DNA of 64,000 bases from positions 62,001 to 126,000 of the forward strand of contig NZ_WUEG01000014.1 of assembly GCF_010468565.1 (NCBI RefSeq), given 5' to 3'. A model generated the notes under the pieces. The model was not told the DNA's origin, searched no databases, and saw only the letters and a program-made list of their open reading frames with translations. Source of the DNA: Allomuricauda sp. TY007. Its GTDB lineage: Bacteria > Bacteroidota > Bacteroidia > Flavobacteriales > Flavobacteriaceae. A program made the position numbers and the translations under genes. Positions within the stretch are counted from its first letter, which is position 1. The number at the start of each line of letters is the position of its first letter. This document shows, piece after piece, positions 1 through 8,463 of this stretch.

Positions 1-186
1 GATGGCCACACCATGCTCGTCACTGCCACACACAAAGGCGACATCGTTGCCCTTTAATCGTAAGTAACGGGAGTAAATATCAGCAGGAACATATACGCCG
101 GCCAAGTGGCCAATATGGATTGGGCCATTGGTGTAGGGCAATGCCGCGGTAATGGTATATCTAGAAGGAGATGTATTTTGAGCCAT
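1..186 (-). CDS. metG: methionyl-tRNA synthetase, N-terminal part (runs off the window)
   Basis: Only the first 62 codons are inside the window; the gene continues past position 1. The enzyme charges tRNA-Met, including initiator tRNA, with methionine using ATP, in the cytoplasm. The visible protein starts [20 protein letters not shown] and carries the class I synthetase HIGH signature as HIGH in the string [11 protein letters not shown] (about residues 21-31), followed by [16 protein letters not shown] and CGSDEHG, all typical of MetG. The start at 186 is the only ATG that fits the family N-terminus. The gene is transcribed away from the window, divergent from nothing: the DUF1501 gene behind it lies on the same strand. 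Assignment is firm; the length cannot be judged. Confidence 0.95.
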   Translation of the reverse strand, partial: MAQNTSPSRYTITAALPYTNGPIHIGHLAGVYVPADIYSRYLRLKGNDVAFVCGSDEHGVAI

Positions 187-204
187 TTAGATTTAATTAG
201 GCCC

Positions 205-212
205 CAAAAATA
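205..212 (-). promoter_or_regulatory. candidate -7 promoter element for metG
   Basis: On the minus strand this reads TATTTTTG, a match to the Bacteroidota -7 consensus TAnnTTTG, 19 bases upstream of the metG start. No clear -33 TTG is seen at the usual spacing, so this is a motif match only. Confidence 0.35.
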
Positions 213-329
213 CTGATTTTAACGGGATACACATAAAAAACGAAACCCTCGAAAATGCGACCCGATTTGGGGTGTGGGGTACATTGTCGAAGGGTTCCGA
301 AAAATGAATTGAAATGTGTACTGTTTTCT

Positions 330-2048
330 TTAGGTAATCATCACTGATTTGCTCATCTTTTTATCTCCGACGGAGATTCGATAAATGTATTTTCCAGTGG
401 ATAGACTATCACGCATACGCTCTCTTATATTTATGTCCACAGCACCTTCCAACATCATTTCGTTGAACAGGGTTCCTAAGCGCTGTCCCAAAATATTGAA
501 GAGTTCGATATCCACGTGGGCAGCTACGGGCATTTCCAAATGGATATGTGGATTTCGTGGTGATGTTGCAGGATATACGGCTGCGTGCTCTATACCGTCC
601 AAAATATCAATGTTTGGATTATCGGGGTCTTGACCTGGAGGTGTCTCTGGCAATGTTGGTGGGTCATTGTCCATGGCAATATCATCAAATTCCTCGCCGC
701 TGCAGTTGAAGCCCAAATCGATGGCTTGATAAGGGTGGCCCAATAAATGTTGCTCCACGGATTCCCTTGGAACACAAAGCCATTCCGCCAGTACGGTTCC
801 GTAGAGGTTTCTGAAATCCATGGTGTACTCCAAGTTTCCGCGGTTATTGGGTTCGTCCAAGGAGGGATGGTCGCCCACAAAGGCGCTTCCACTCAAACCC
901 GATCCAAAAAACAGGGTAGGGGCGGCCTTTCCATGGTCGGTACCATTGGAACCGTTTTCAAAGATTCTTCGGCCAAATTCGGAAAAGGTCATGCTTAACA
1001 CTTTGTCATCCTGTTCGGTAAAAGCGAGATCTTCGTAAAAGTTGTTGATGGCAACGGAGAGGTTGGACATCAATCGTTCATGAACAATAGGTTGGTTACC
1101 GTGGGTGTCAAACCCTCCCAAAGAGATCATGTAGACTTTTGTGCCCAAGTTTCCTTTGATCAAACGCGCCAAGAGTGCTAATTGCCTTGCAAAACCGTTG
1201 TCTTGGTACTCCACTTGATTTTGACCTGCCATGTAAGCGTCATGAATGATGCCTGCATATTCATAAGTAGTATTGGCCACGCCTCTTAGAAATTTCAATT
1301 GGTCGCCGTACATACAATCATCAAAAGGGGCATTTTCGATATCGTAAAAGGCACCGGTTTCAGCAATTTGCTCTAATTGATCCACATTATTGGTCACAAA
1401 GGCATAATTGGTTTCTTCTCCTTGAAAAATCATATTGGCCAAGTTCCCAATTTGAATGGCTGCAGGCGCTGGCGGTGGATTGATTAAATAATCTTCATAA
1501 AGGTGTTCAAAATGCCTGCCCATCCAACCGGTGTTCTCTCCAGAGAATCCAGTTGTAGTCAAATCGGTATTGGCAAAAATATCGGAGCCTGTAAAATGGG
1601 ACAGACTCTGGTTTTCGTAACCAACGCCATGCACGGCTTTGAACTGTCCGTCTCCCCAAAGCGGTTCCAGGGCACTCATATAAGTGGGCACCCCAAAATC
1701 ATCGGTAAGTTTCAGGACCTTGCTTTCCGGGATATAGATGTTGGGCCTGGCATTGGCATACGTATCATATTGTTGAATGGGAATCACGGTGCTGAGACCA
1801 TCGTTCCCTCCCGATAATCGAATCAGGATTAAAATATTGTCGGTTTCGGCAGCAGCCACAGCGGCGGTCAGTGGTGATGGGGAGGAAGCCGAGATCATAT
1901 GGCTTCCCAAAAACATGGAACCTGAACCTGCTATGCCCAACGCTTGCACAAAGGAACGTCGACTCCATTTTTTGTGTTCTAAATCATGGCCTTCGTGTTC
2001 GAGGCCTTTGTGGGGGGAGTTATCGTGGGTATGGTGATTATCGCACAT
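330..2048 (-). CDS. DUF1501 family protein with Tat-like signal and C-terminal T9SS sorting domain
   Basis: DUF1501 proteins are sulfatase-fold-like secreted proteins of unknown reaction, nearly always encoded beside a DUF1800 protein, as here (10 bp downstream of it, same strand). The 572-residue product begins MCDNHHTHDN, has a twin-arginine-like string SRRSFVQALG at residues 29-38 followed by a short hydrophobic stretch, then the family core with LIRLSGGNDGLSTV and SEFGRR, and LGGFDTHGNQ. The last 80 or so residues (ELFNILGQRLG... and TGKYIYRISVGDKKMSKSVMI) resemble a type A T9SS sorting domain. The reading frame stays open for 60 codons upstream (to 2228), but that overlaps the DUF1800 gene and would bury the signal, so the ATG at 2046-2048 is preferred. 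Export to the surface is inferred from both signals. Confidence 0.88.
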   Translation of the reverse strand: MCDNHHTHDNSPHKGLEHEGHDLEHKKWSRRSFVQALGIAGSGSMFLGSHMISASSPSPLTAAVAAAETDNILILIRLSGGNDGLSTVIPIQQYDTYANARPNIYIPESKVLKLTDDFGVPTYMSALEPLWGDGQFKAVHGVGYENQSLSHFTGSDIFANTDLTTTGFSGENTGWMGRHFEHLYEDYLINPPPAPAAIQIGNLANMIFQGEETNYAFVTNNVDQLEQIAETGAFYDIENAPFDDCMYGDQLKFLRGVANTTYEYAGIIHDAYMAGQNQVEYQDNGFARQLALLARLIKGNLGTKVYMISLGGFDTHGNQPIVHERLMSNLSVAINNFYEDLAFTEQDDKVLSMTFSEFGRRIFENGSNGTDHGKAAPTLFFGSGLSGSAFVGDHPSLDEPNNRGNLEYTMDFRNLYGTVLAEWLCVPRESVEQHLLGHPYQAIDLGFNCSGEEFDDIAMDNDPPTLPETPPGQDPDNPNIDILDGIEHAAVYPATSPRNPHIHLEMPVAAHVDIELFNILGQRLGTLFNEMMLEGAVDINIRERMRDSLSTGKYIYRISVGDKKMSKSVMIT

Positions 2049-2058
2049 AGTGATGGGG

Positions 2059-3558
2059 TTATTTGAGTTGAAATTCGGGTTCACGGGACAAATGACGCAG
2101 TAAAAGGTACACTTGAGAGGGACCGGTCTCCCATGCAAGTAAAGTCCATGAAGGTGTTGTGCCCCCTTCATAATAATTAACGTCCACATCGCTCCTGAAA
2201 GCGAGGTATGCTCTTTCGTAGTCGGCATCGGTCAACAGGCCCTTGGGCACAAATTTTTCAATAATGGGTTTGGCCACTTCGTCGGGGTTGTTGCTCGTAA
2301 GCCCGGCATTACCGGAAAGTTCCAAGCCCAAATCCCTGAATTGTTCTGGGTCGTTCTCATAAAAGCGTTGCAAGAACATCTCAACTGTCAACCATCGACC
2401 AATAATAAAGTTGGTATTGATCCATGTTCGGTCACGTTGCCACCCTTCCACTTCTGGAGGTTGAAAAAAGCGTTGCCCAATCAAGGCGCAGGAATCGATC
2501 ATGTTCAAGACTGTTGTGTCATCATAAGTGAAGCTTGTTTCCTTCAATAAATTAAAATAAAGGTCGGCCGGACTCTTAATAATGACCCCAATCGCGGTTT
2601 CATCAAAAAAGTGCTGGCTTTTGAACAATTGACGGAGTACGGGCGCTATTTCAAACCCACTGCTTATAAAGGTCTGGGCCAGACCATCGATTATTTGTGG
2701 AGCGATTCCGTTTCCATCATCTCCAGTGGAATCGGGATGGACAAAGAACTCGTACAGTTTTTTGCAGATGAACCACCCTATCTCGTCAGGTCTTTGGTCA
2801 AAAAGGATGTCGATGACGTCATCATACCCCCAATTACCTGTTTGACCGAATATGGTTTTGTTCCCTGTATTAAAATCCTCTGGATTGAAAGTAACTTGTG
2901 TGCACCCTTCCTCGCCACGTTCGGTATATCCGGATAATGCAGCAGAGGTTTGAATAATATCCTCTTCAGTATAATTGTTTCCTTCGCCCAAAGTAAAAAG
3001 TTCGTAAAGTTCTCGGGCATAGTTCTCGTTGGGATTGTCGCCTCGGTTCCTGGCACCATCCAAATAGTAGAGCATGGCACTGGTAAGACCAACTTCGCTT
3101 GTTAAAGTCTTGAAATTGCCCAATGCATTCTGCTGTAAGCAGAGTATATAATAATATAGAAAGCCTGGACAGTTATACGATTCCAATTGGGTGACAAAGT
3201 GGTTGCTCCAAAAGAAACTCATTCGATCTCTAAGGCCATTGTCCAAAAGTGTGTTTCCGTAGGTGGTGGTAAAATCCTCTATTTGTGCCCTACGCAGTTG
3301 TCTGGCCAAATCATCATCAGCAGGATAGTTGGCATCGTTCCAATCTGCCCATTCAGGAGCTGGAATAATCGGCGCGGCAAGCGCTTGATCAACCAAACTA
3401 TTGACGAGGGCTTCCGCTGTCTGTCCCACAGCAGCATTTATGGTCTGTACTGAGGCACTAAAACCAAGCCTTCGGTACAAGTGGGCGGCACGTACTTCAT
3501 CCAATGGAGAGGTGTACTGCGCCAAAGTTGAGGAATTACAATTGATAAAGTACTCCAT
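2059..3558 (-). CDS. DUF1800 family protein
   Basis: This 499-residue protein matches the DUF1800 pattern: an N-terminal HLYRRLGFSAS, then FFWSNHFVTQ, ARELYELFTLGEGNNYTEED (the family hallmark around residues 180-200) and KSQHFF and PPEVEGW near the C-terminal third. The biochemical function of the family is unknown; it is nearly always paired with DUF1501, which follows 10 bp downstream here, so the two are probably co-transcribed and act together outside the cytoplasm. No classical signal peptide is visible at the ATG at 3556-3558, which is odd for the partner of an exported protein. It is divergent from the yraN gene with about 170 bp between starts. Confidence 0.88.
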   Translation of the reverse strand: MEYFINCNSSTLAQYTSPLDEVRAAHLYRRLGFSASVQTINAAVGQTAEALVNSLVDQALAAPIIPAPEWADWNDANYPADDDLARQLRRAQIEDFTTTYGNTLLDNGLRDRMSFFWSNHFVTQLESYNCPGFLYYYILCLQQNALGNFKTLTSEVGLTSAMLYYLDGARNRGDNPNENYARELYELFTLGEGNNYTEEDIIQTSAALSGYTERGEEGCTQVTFNPEDFNTGNKTIFGQTGNWGYDDVIDILFDQRPDEIGWFICKKLYEFFVHPDSTGDDGNGIAPQIIDGLAQTFISSGFEIAPVLRQLFKSQHFFDETAIGVIIKSPADLYFNLLKETSFTYDDTTVLNMIDSCALIGQRFFQPPEVEGWQRDRTWINTNFIIGRWLTVEMFLQRFYENDPEQFRDLGLELSGNAGLTSNNPDEVAKPIIEKFVPKGLLTDADYERAYLAFRSDVDVNYYEGGTTPSWTLLAWETGPSQVYLLLRHLSREPEFQLK

Positions 3559-3727
3559 AGCAATGTCTGGCGTTAATTTGTTACATAGTTTGGGGGTAAC
3601 TATTGCTTATGCTAGTGTTGGATGTGGTTCAATTGAGCCAACAAAGTACAACCTTAACGAACTAAAGTCCATGAACGACCAATTTTTTCGATAAAATGCT
3701 TAATTTTTTTTGATTTTTACAAATTGT

Positions 3728-4087
3728 ATGGCCAATCATAACACATTTGGAAAACTGGGAGAACAAAAAGCAGTAGCTTTTTTGAAGGCTTCTGGATACG
3801 AGATCAAAAAGCTTAACTATCGGTATCTCAATGCCGAAGTGGATATAATTGCCGAGAAAGACGACTTCTTGGTCATTGTTGAGGTAAAGTCAAGAAACAT
3901 AGGCTTTCTGGAAGATATATCCCATGTTATCACGCCCAAAAAAATCAAACTTTTAACCATGGCAGCCAACCATTACATGGAAGAATTGGATAGGGATCTG
4001 GAGGTTAGGTTTGATGTGATTACCGTGGTAAAAAATGCTGATAATTTTGAGATTGAGCACTTTGAAAACGCATTTTACCATTTCTAA
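3728..4087 (+). CDS. YraN/UPF0102 family putative endonuclease
   Basis: The 119-residue protein has the compact restriction-endonuclease-like fold signature of the UPF0102 (YraN) family: FGKLGEQKAVAFL near the start, then AEVDIIAE and FLVIVEVKSR, which supply the D...ExK-type acidic/lysine residues (about residues 37-62). Family members are small cytoplasmic proteins with suspected nuclease or Holliday-junction related roles; none is proven here. An upstream in-frame ATG at 3710 would add six residues (MIFTNC), but MANHNTFGKLG at 3728 matches the usual N-terminus. Length is normal for the family. It is followed by its own spacing and the ACT-like gene. Confidence 0.88.
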   Translation: MANHNTFGKLGEQKAVAFLKASGYEIKKLNYRYLNAEVDIIAEKDDFLVIVEVKSRNIGFLEDISHVITPKKIKLLTMAANHYMEELDRDLEVRFDVITVVKNADNFEIEHFENAFYHF

Positions 4088-4090
4088 CCA

Positions 4091-4122
4091 TTTGTTTGTT
4101 TTGTAACAATATGTTATTTTTG
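4091..4122 (+). promoter_or_regulatory. promoter for the ACT-like gene
   Basis: TTTG at 4091-4094, a 20-base spacer and TATTTTTG at 4115-4122 fit the Bacteroidota -33/-7 consensus. The predicted transcription start near 4129 leaves a short leader before the ATG at 4142. Confidence 0.55.
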
Positions 4123-4141
4123 TTGAAAACCAACTGGAAAA

Positions 4142-4801
4142 ATGAAAACAATATCTGCAGTAGTTGAGCACTACATCAAGAAAAAGCCGTTTTTGCAAAC
4201 CGCTTTGGCACAGGGTATTATTAACCTAACGTCTTTATCTCGACAGATAAAACCCGAAATTGCCGAGGAATTGGGAAAGGACGTAAAGGATGGGGCCATT
4301 GTGATGGCACTCAAGCGCCTATCCGATGATTTGGAGTTCAGGGCTACCCATAAAATTGTAAAAGTTCTCAAAAATATCGGTGAGATAACGGTACGCTCCA
4401 ATCTTACCGATTACACATTTTTGGCTTCGGACACCATTTTGCAGCAACAAGCTAGATTGCTGGAAGAGGTAAATGTTAATCAAGATGTATTCTATACTTC
4501 ATCGCGAGGAGTGAACGAGATCAATATTGTGATTAGTAATATAATGGACGGTGTTGTGGAAAAGTACTTTAAAATGGAACGTTGTACCCAAAAGGCAGAA
4601 GGACTATCATCCATTACCGTAAAATTGCCAGCGGAGAATGTTTCGGTCCCTGGAATCTACTATTTCATCTTTCAGCGATTGGCCTGGGAGGGGATTGTGC
4701 TTTACGAGGTTATTTCCACGACCAACGAGTTTACCATTTTGGTGAACGATGAACAGGTAGACGTAGCTTTCAAAACAATAAAAGATTTAAAATCCCTGTA
4801 A
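4142..4801 (+). CDS. conserved protein with ACT-like C-terminal domain
   Basis: I do not recognise a named family with certainty. The 219-residue protein has an N-terminal helical part (LAQGIINLTSLSRQIKPEIA, then GAIVMALKRLSDDLEF) that could be a winged-helix or helix-turn-helix-like unit, and a C-terminal stretch SITVKLPAENVSVPGIYYFI followed by LAWEGIVLYEVISTTNEFTI and VNDEQVDVAFKTIKDL, which has the beta-alpha-beta layout and small-ligand-site look of an ACT domain as found in aspartate kinases. That suggests an amino-acid-sensing regulator, but this is inference. It has its own consensus promoter and stands alone between yraN and the DUF3352-like gene. No signal peptide or membrane segment is present, so it is likely cytoplasmic. 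Confidence 0.7.
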   Translation: MKTISAVVEHYIKKKPFLQTALAQGIINLTSLSRQIKPEIAEELGKDVKDGAIVMALKRLSDDLEFRATHKIVKVLKNIGEITVRSNLTDYTFLASDTILQQQARLLEEVNVNQDVFYTSSRGVNEINIVISNIMDGVVEKYFKMERCTQKAEGLSSITVKLPAENVSVPGIYYFIFQRLAWEGIVLYEVISTTNEFTILVNDEQVDVAFKTIKDLKSL

Positions 4802-4874
4802 ATTGGTTTTCCTTTTATGGTCCTAAACTAAAAAGTCATCTTCTTCGTTGTAGAAAAAGACACTTTTTGGAAAA

Positions 4875-6857
4875 ATGACCAAAAAAAGGATTCTTTACGG
4901 TTTTTTGGGCCTGATAGTACTGTACTTGTGCTATTTGGCCTATGTTTTTATTCTTTCTCCCAAAACCAATCTCCAGTCCATTTATCTGATTCCGAAGGAT
5001 GCAGTTTTCATTATTGAATCGGAACAACCCGTGGAAAGTTGGGAAAAAATCAGTAAGAGCGAAGGGTGGCGCCATCTCAAAAAGAACGCATATTTCTCAG
5101 ATCTTACCGAGAACATTCAAAAAGTGGATACGGTTTTCAACGACAATCATAAGCTCTTCGAGTTTTTTGACAATCGTTCCCTGTTCATTTCCATCCATAT
5201 GATTTCTCCCAAGGATTATGGGATTTTCTACGTGCTGGACTTGAAGCGCATCGCCAAACTGCAACTGCTCAAAACCTATTTGAACACTTTACTGGACGAT
5301 GGCTATGTGTTGAGCAAACGAACCTATCACGAGCACGAAATTTTGGAAGTGCACGATCGTGAGAGCAAGGAAACCATGTATCTGGCCTTTATCAAAAACC
5401 AATTGGTGGCCTCGTACACCCATACATTGGTGGAAGCTTCCATAGATCAATACTTGGAACCCGTTTTGGGGCGAAACCTCAATTTTTTGGAAATCAACCA
5501 AAAAGTGGGGCACGAAGATCTCTTCCGAATGTACGTGCAGTACCATTATTTTGATGATTACATTAAAGTGTACTCCGACAGGCCTTCCGATTGGGTACAA
5601 CGGGTGAGCGAAAACTTTTTGTTCTCGGGCTTTTATTTTGATTTGGACGAAAACAGCACATTAACGGCCAACGGATATACCAACATCAGTGCCGTGAACG
5701 AATACTATTTGGAGGCGTTGCAAAAATCGGGCAAGGCAGAACGCTCTATTCCCCAAGTGGCGCCGAACAGCACGGCACTTTATATCAGCTACGGGTTTGA
5801 TAGTTTTTCCGAGTTCTACAAGAATTTCGAGATGGTCCAGCAGAACGATCCAGAACAGTTCGAGAGCTATCAAAAGGGAATTGCCAAAGTGGAAAAATTC
5901 CTCAAAATCGATGTCAAGGAAAATTTTGTGAGTTGGATAGGGGACGAAATCGCCGTGCTTCAAATTCAATCACACATTACCAAAGGCAAGAACGATATGG
6001 CCTTGGTGCTCAAAGCAAACGATGCCAAAGATGCCAAGACCAATCTGGATTTTGTGGTGGAGCAGATCCGTAAAAAGACACCTGTAAAGTTCAAGGCGGT
6101 CAACTATAAGGATTATGAAATCAACTTTTTGTCCATCAAGGGTTTCTTTAAGATATTGTTGGGCGGTAGGTTCGATGAGTTTGATAAACCCTACTTCACC
6201 CAGATTGATGACTTTGTGATCTTTAGTGACAGTCCCAATACCCTAAAGGGTATTATTGATAAAGTATCGGAGGGGGATATTTTGGCCACTTCGGAAGAAT
6301 TCAAAAATTTTGACAAAAAGTTCGATTCAGAATCCACTGTGTTCGTGTACAGCAATGTGCCTTTGCTGTTTGATAATATGTATGCCCTGACCGATGCTGC
6401 CACCAAGCAAAAAATGCGCAAGAACAAGGATTTCATCATCTGTTTTCCTCAGGTGGGATTGCAACTGACCCCTGAAGAGGATTTGTTCGAAAGTAGATTG
6501 GTGCTCAACTATCAAGATGTGCAGGAGGTGAAAAAGACATTGGATATGGCCCAACCCGACACTGAGGTTGTGACCACAAATCAAAGTACAGCATCCACAG
6601 AAATCACCGATGCGGTTTTTGATTTAAGGCCCATTTATCCCAATGATTTGAACGCGAGTTCCTTCAGTAAGACCTATGCCAATGGGAACATCCGTTTTGA
6701 AGTGGACCTTAAAGATGGTCTAAAACATGGCAGATATGAAGAATTCTATTCGGATGGCACCCGAAAAATCCGCGGCCGCTTTCGGGATGATGAGCAAGTG
6801 GGCACTTGGCGCTACTATGACAAAGAAGGCAATCAAGTTCATAAAAAGCGGTTTTAG
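4875..6857 (+). CDS. membrane-anchored DUF3352-like protein with C-terminal MORN-type repeats
   Basis: The 660-residue product has a single N-terminal membrane segment (about residues 4-26, ILYGFLGLIVLYLCYLAYVF) and a large presumed periplasmic body. The opening PKDAVFIIESEQPVESWEKI and later segments resemble DUF3352-type proteins of unknown function. The last 60 residues contain MORN-like repeats (FEVDLKDGLKHGRYEEFYSD, then GRFRDDEQVGTWRYYDKEGN), the same module found in proteins often labelled YwqK-like antitoxins; here it looks structural rather than part of a toxin-antitoxin pair. No obvious partner is adjacent: the gene is followed at once by a palindromic repeat that starts inside its stop codon. 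Function unknown; the call rests on domain resemblance. Confidence 0.7.
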   Translation: MTKKRILYGFLGLIVLYLCYLAYVFILSPKTNLQSIYLIPKDAVFIIESEQPVESWEKISKSEGWRHLKKNAYFSDLTENIQKVDTVFNDNHKLFEFFDNRSLFISIHMISPKDYGIFYVLDLKRIAKLQLLKTYLNTLLDDGYVLSKRTYHEHEILEVHDRESKETMYLAFIKNQLVASYTHTLVEASIDQYLEPVLGRNLNFLEINQKVGHEDLFRMYVQYHYFDDYIKVYSDRPSDWVQRVSENFLFSGFYFDLDENSTLTANGYTNISAVNEYYLEALQKSGKAERSIPQVAPNSTALYISYGFDSFSEFYKNFEMVQQNDPEQFESYQKGIAKVEKFLKIDVKENFVSWIGDEIAVLQIQSHITKGKNDMALVLKANDAKDAKTNLDFVVEQIRKKTPVKFKAVNYKDYEINFLSIKGFFKILLGGRFDEFDKPYFTQIDDFVIFSDSPNTLKGIIDKVSEGDILATSEEFKNFDKKFDSESTVFVYSNVPLLFDNMYALTDAATKQKMRKNKDFIICFPQVGLQLTPEEDLFESRLVLNYQDVQEVKKTLDMAQPDTEVVTTNQSTASTEITDAVFDLRPIYPNDLNASSFSKTYANGNIRFEVDLKDGLKHGRYEEFYSDGTRKIRGRFRDDEQVGTWRYYDKEGNQVHKKRF

Positions 6858-6930
6858 ATTTCTCGTCGCTACGCTCCGTCGAAATGACTGATGATGTGCG
6901 ATCGTCATTTCGAACGCAGTGAGAAATCTC
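6856..6930. repeat. intergenic palindromic repeat, family A
   Basis: Inverted copies AGATTTCTC...GTCGAAATGAC and GTCATTTCGA...GAGAAATCT face each other here; a further piece, CCGAGCGTAGCGAAGAAT, follows at 6941-6958. The first arm begins within the stop codon of the preceding gene. Related copies lie near 8374, 12059, 12822 and 28671. Confidence 0.8.
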
Positions 6931-7039
6931 ATTTCCCTTTCCGAGCGTAGCGAAGAATCCTTTTTAAATATCCTAATCGGTGATTGGAGCAGTTCTCCAA
7001 CAATCATTACCTTGCTTGTCCAAACCAAACCTCCAAAAA

Positions 7040-8197
7040 ATGAAAAATATCTTGGTTGCAGCTATACTTCTCGCTGTATTCTCCACAACTATTACTGTCA
7101 ATGCACAACAAATCAATTTTCCAGAGCGCTACGCAACATGGAAAACGGCGGAAAAGAATCAATTCAAGTATGATCAAGAAAAGTTGAACAAAGCGGTTGG
7201 TTTTGCCAATGCCAACGAGTATTCCGGGTCACGAGACTTACGAATTGCCATCTTAAAAGGGTTTGAAAAGGAACCTTTTCATGATGTATTGGGCCCGACA
7301 AAAAAGCGAGGCGGTCCAGCAGGTATGATTATGAAAAATGGCTACGTGCTGGCTTCTTGGGGAGACACCAAACGTGTGGATATGACTTTCAGTGTCACCA
7401 AAAGCTTTTTATCCACTGTTGCTGGACTGGCCGAAGACCAAGGATTGATCAAGAGCACCAAGGACAAAGTGGGGGACTATATTTGGGATGGCACTTTTGA
7501 TGGTGCGCACAACTCCAAAATAACTTGGGAACACCTATTGCAACAAAATTCTGACTGGTCAGGGGAATTGTGGGGCGGTAAGGATTGGGCGGACCGTCCA
7601 CCGAGTGAAGGAGGTCTGGACGATTGGAAATTCCGAAAACTCAATGAACCCGGTACCGTAATGGAATACAACGATGTTCGCGTAAACGTATTGGCCTATT
7701 CCTTGACCCATGTGTGGAGAAAACCGCTGCCCATGGTCCTCAAAGAAGAGGTGATGGACAAAATTGGAGCAACCACTTCCTGGAGATGGTTTGGATACGA
7801 TAATGCGTGGACGGTTGTGGATGGAATCAAAATGAAATCCGTAACCGGTGGCGGGCACTCCGGTGCCGGGCTTTTTATCTCCACTGAGGACATGGCCCGC
7901 TTTGGAACCCTGTTCTTGAACAACGGAAAATGGGAAGATGAGCAGATCATCAGTGAGGATTGGATTAAAAAAGCCACTACCCCATCAGTGCCCAATGCAA
8001 ATTATGGGTATATGTGGTGGCTCAACCAACAAGGTGACCGCCATTGGGATGGCGTTCCCGAGCATGTGTTCTACGCTGCTGGTTTTGGGGGCAACTTTAT
8101 CGTGGTGGATCAAAAAAGTGGTTTGGTCATCGTGACCCGTTGGCTGGAACCTTCAAAAATTGGGGATTTCGTGAAGCAGGTTTATGAGGCTTTTTAA
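7040..8197 (+). CDS. secreted serine hydrolase, class C beta-lactamase-like
   Basis: The 385-residue protein starts with a clear Sec signal peptide (MKNILVAAILLAVFSTTITV, cut after NAQ). It has the penicillin-binding-protein/beta-lactamase fold signatures: SVTK at residues 118-121 as the SxxK catalytic motif, MEYNDVRVN near 208-216 in the place of YxN (here Y-N-D, a variation), and AAGFGGNFIVVD near the C-terminus in the place of the KTG/HTG strand. Such proteins are periplasmic or lipid-facing esterases, peptidases or beta-lactamases; the substrate cannot be read from sequence. An open frame extends 20 codons upstream, but the signal peptide fixes the start at 7040. It stands alone, flanked on both sides by palindromic repeats. 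Confidence 0.87.
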   Translation: MKNILVAAILLAVFSTTITVNAQQINFPERYATWKTAEKNQFKYDQEKLNKAVGFANANEYSGSRDLRIAILKGFEKEPFHDVLGPTKKRGGPAGMIMKNGYVLASWGDTKRVDMTFSVTKSFLSTVAGLAEDQGLIKSTKDKVGDYIWDGTFDGAHNSKITWEHLLQQNSDWSGELWGGKDWADRPPSEGGLDDWKFRKLNEPGTVMEYNDVRVNVLAYSLTHVWRKPLPMVLKEEVMDKIGATTSWRWFGYDNAWTVVDGIKMKSVTGGGHSGAGLFISTEDMARFGTLFLNNGKWEDEQIISEDWIKKATTPSVPNANYGYMWWLNQQGDRHWDGVPEHVFYAAGFGGNFIVVDQKSGLVIVTRWLEPSKIGDFVKQVYEAF

Positions 8198-8236
8198 TTT
8201 GAATGTATTCCCAGACAATTGTATGTAATATCCGTC

Positions 8237-8261
8237 ACCCTGAACTTGTTTCAGGGTCTCA
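8237..8261. repeat. palindromic repeat, family B
   Basis: CCCTGAA and TTCAGGG form a 7-bp hairpin around CTTGT, followed by TCTCA. The 25-base unit differs at one base from a copy inside the mfd coding sequence at 10888-10912, and related copies lie at 12125-12154 and 21384-21407. Confidence 0.75.
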
Positions 8262-8373
8262 TCAGTTTTGATATTGTAATCAATTCAAAATGACACGAAT
8301 CACACTGATTTTCACAAATTATTATTGATTTCATTTTGAGCTGTTGCTTGAGCCCGAATCTTTGACTACTTGG

Positions 8374-8447
8374 GATTTCTCGTCGCTACGCTCTGTCGAA
8401 ATGACCACGAGTGCTTAATTGTCATTTCGAACAAACGTGAGAAATCT
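8374..8447. repeat. intergenic palindromic repeat, family A
   Basis: GATTTCTCGTCGCTACGCTC, then TGTCGAAATGAC, faces GTCATTTCGAAC...GTGAGAAATC, giving a long imperfect hairpin between the serine hydrolase and mfd. The two genes converge here, so it may also act as a bidirectional terminator. Confidence 0.75.
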
Positions 8448-8463
8448 ATTTTTAGACGGTATG

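Noticed and set aside
2049..2228. 60-codon N-terminal extension of the DUF1501 frame
   Set aside because: It runs into the DUF1800 coding sequence and would precede the Tat-like signal.
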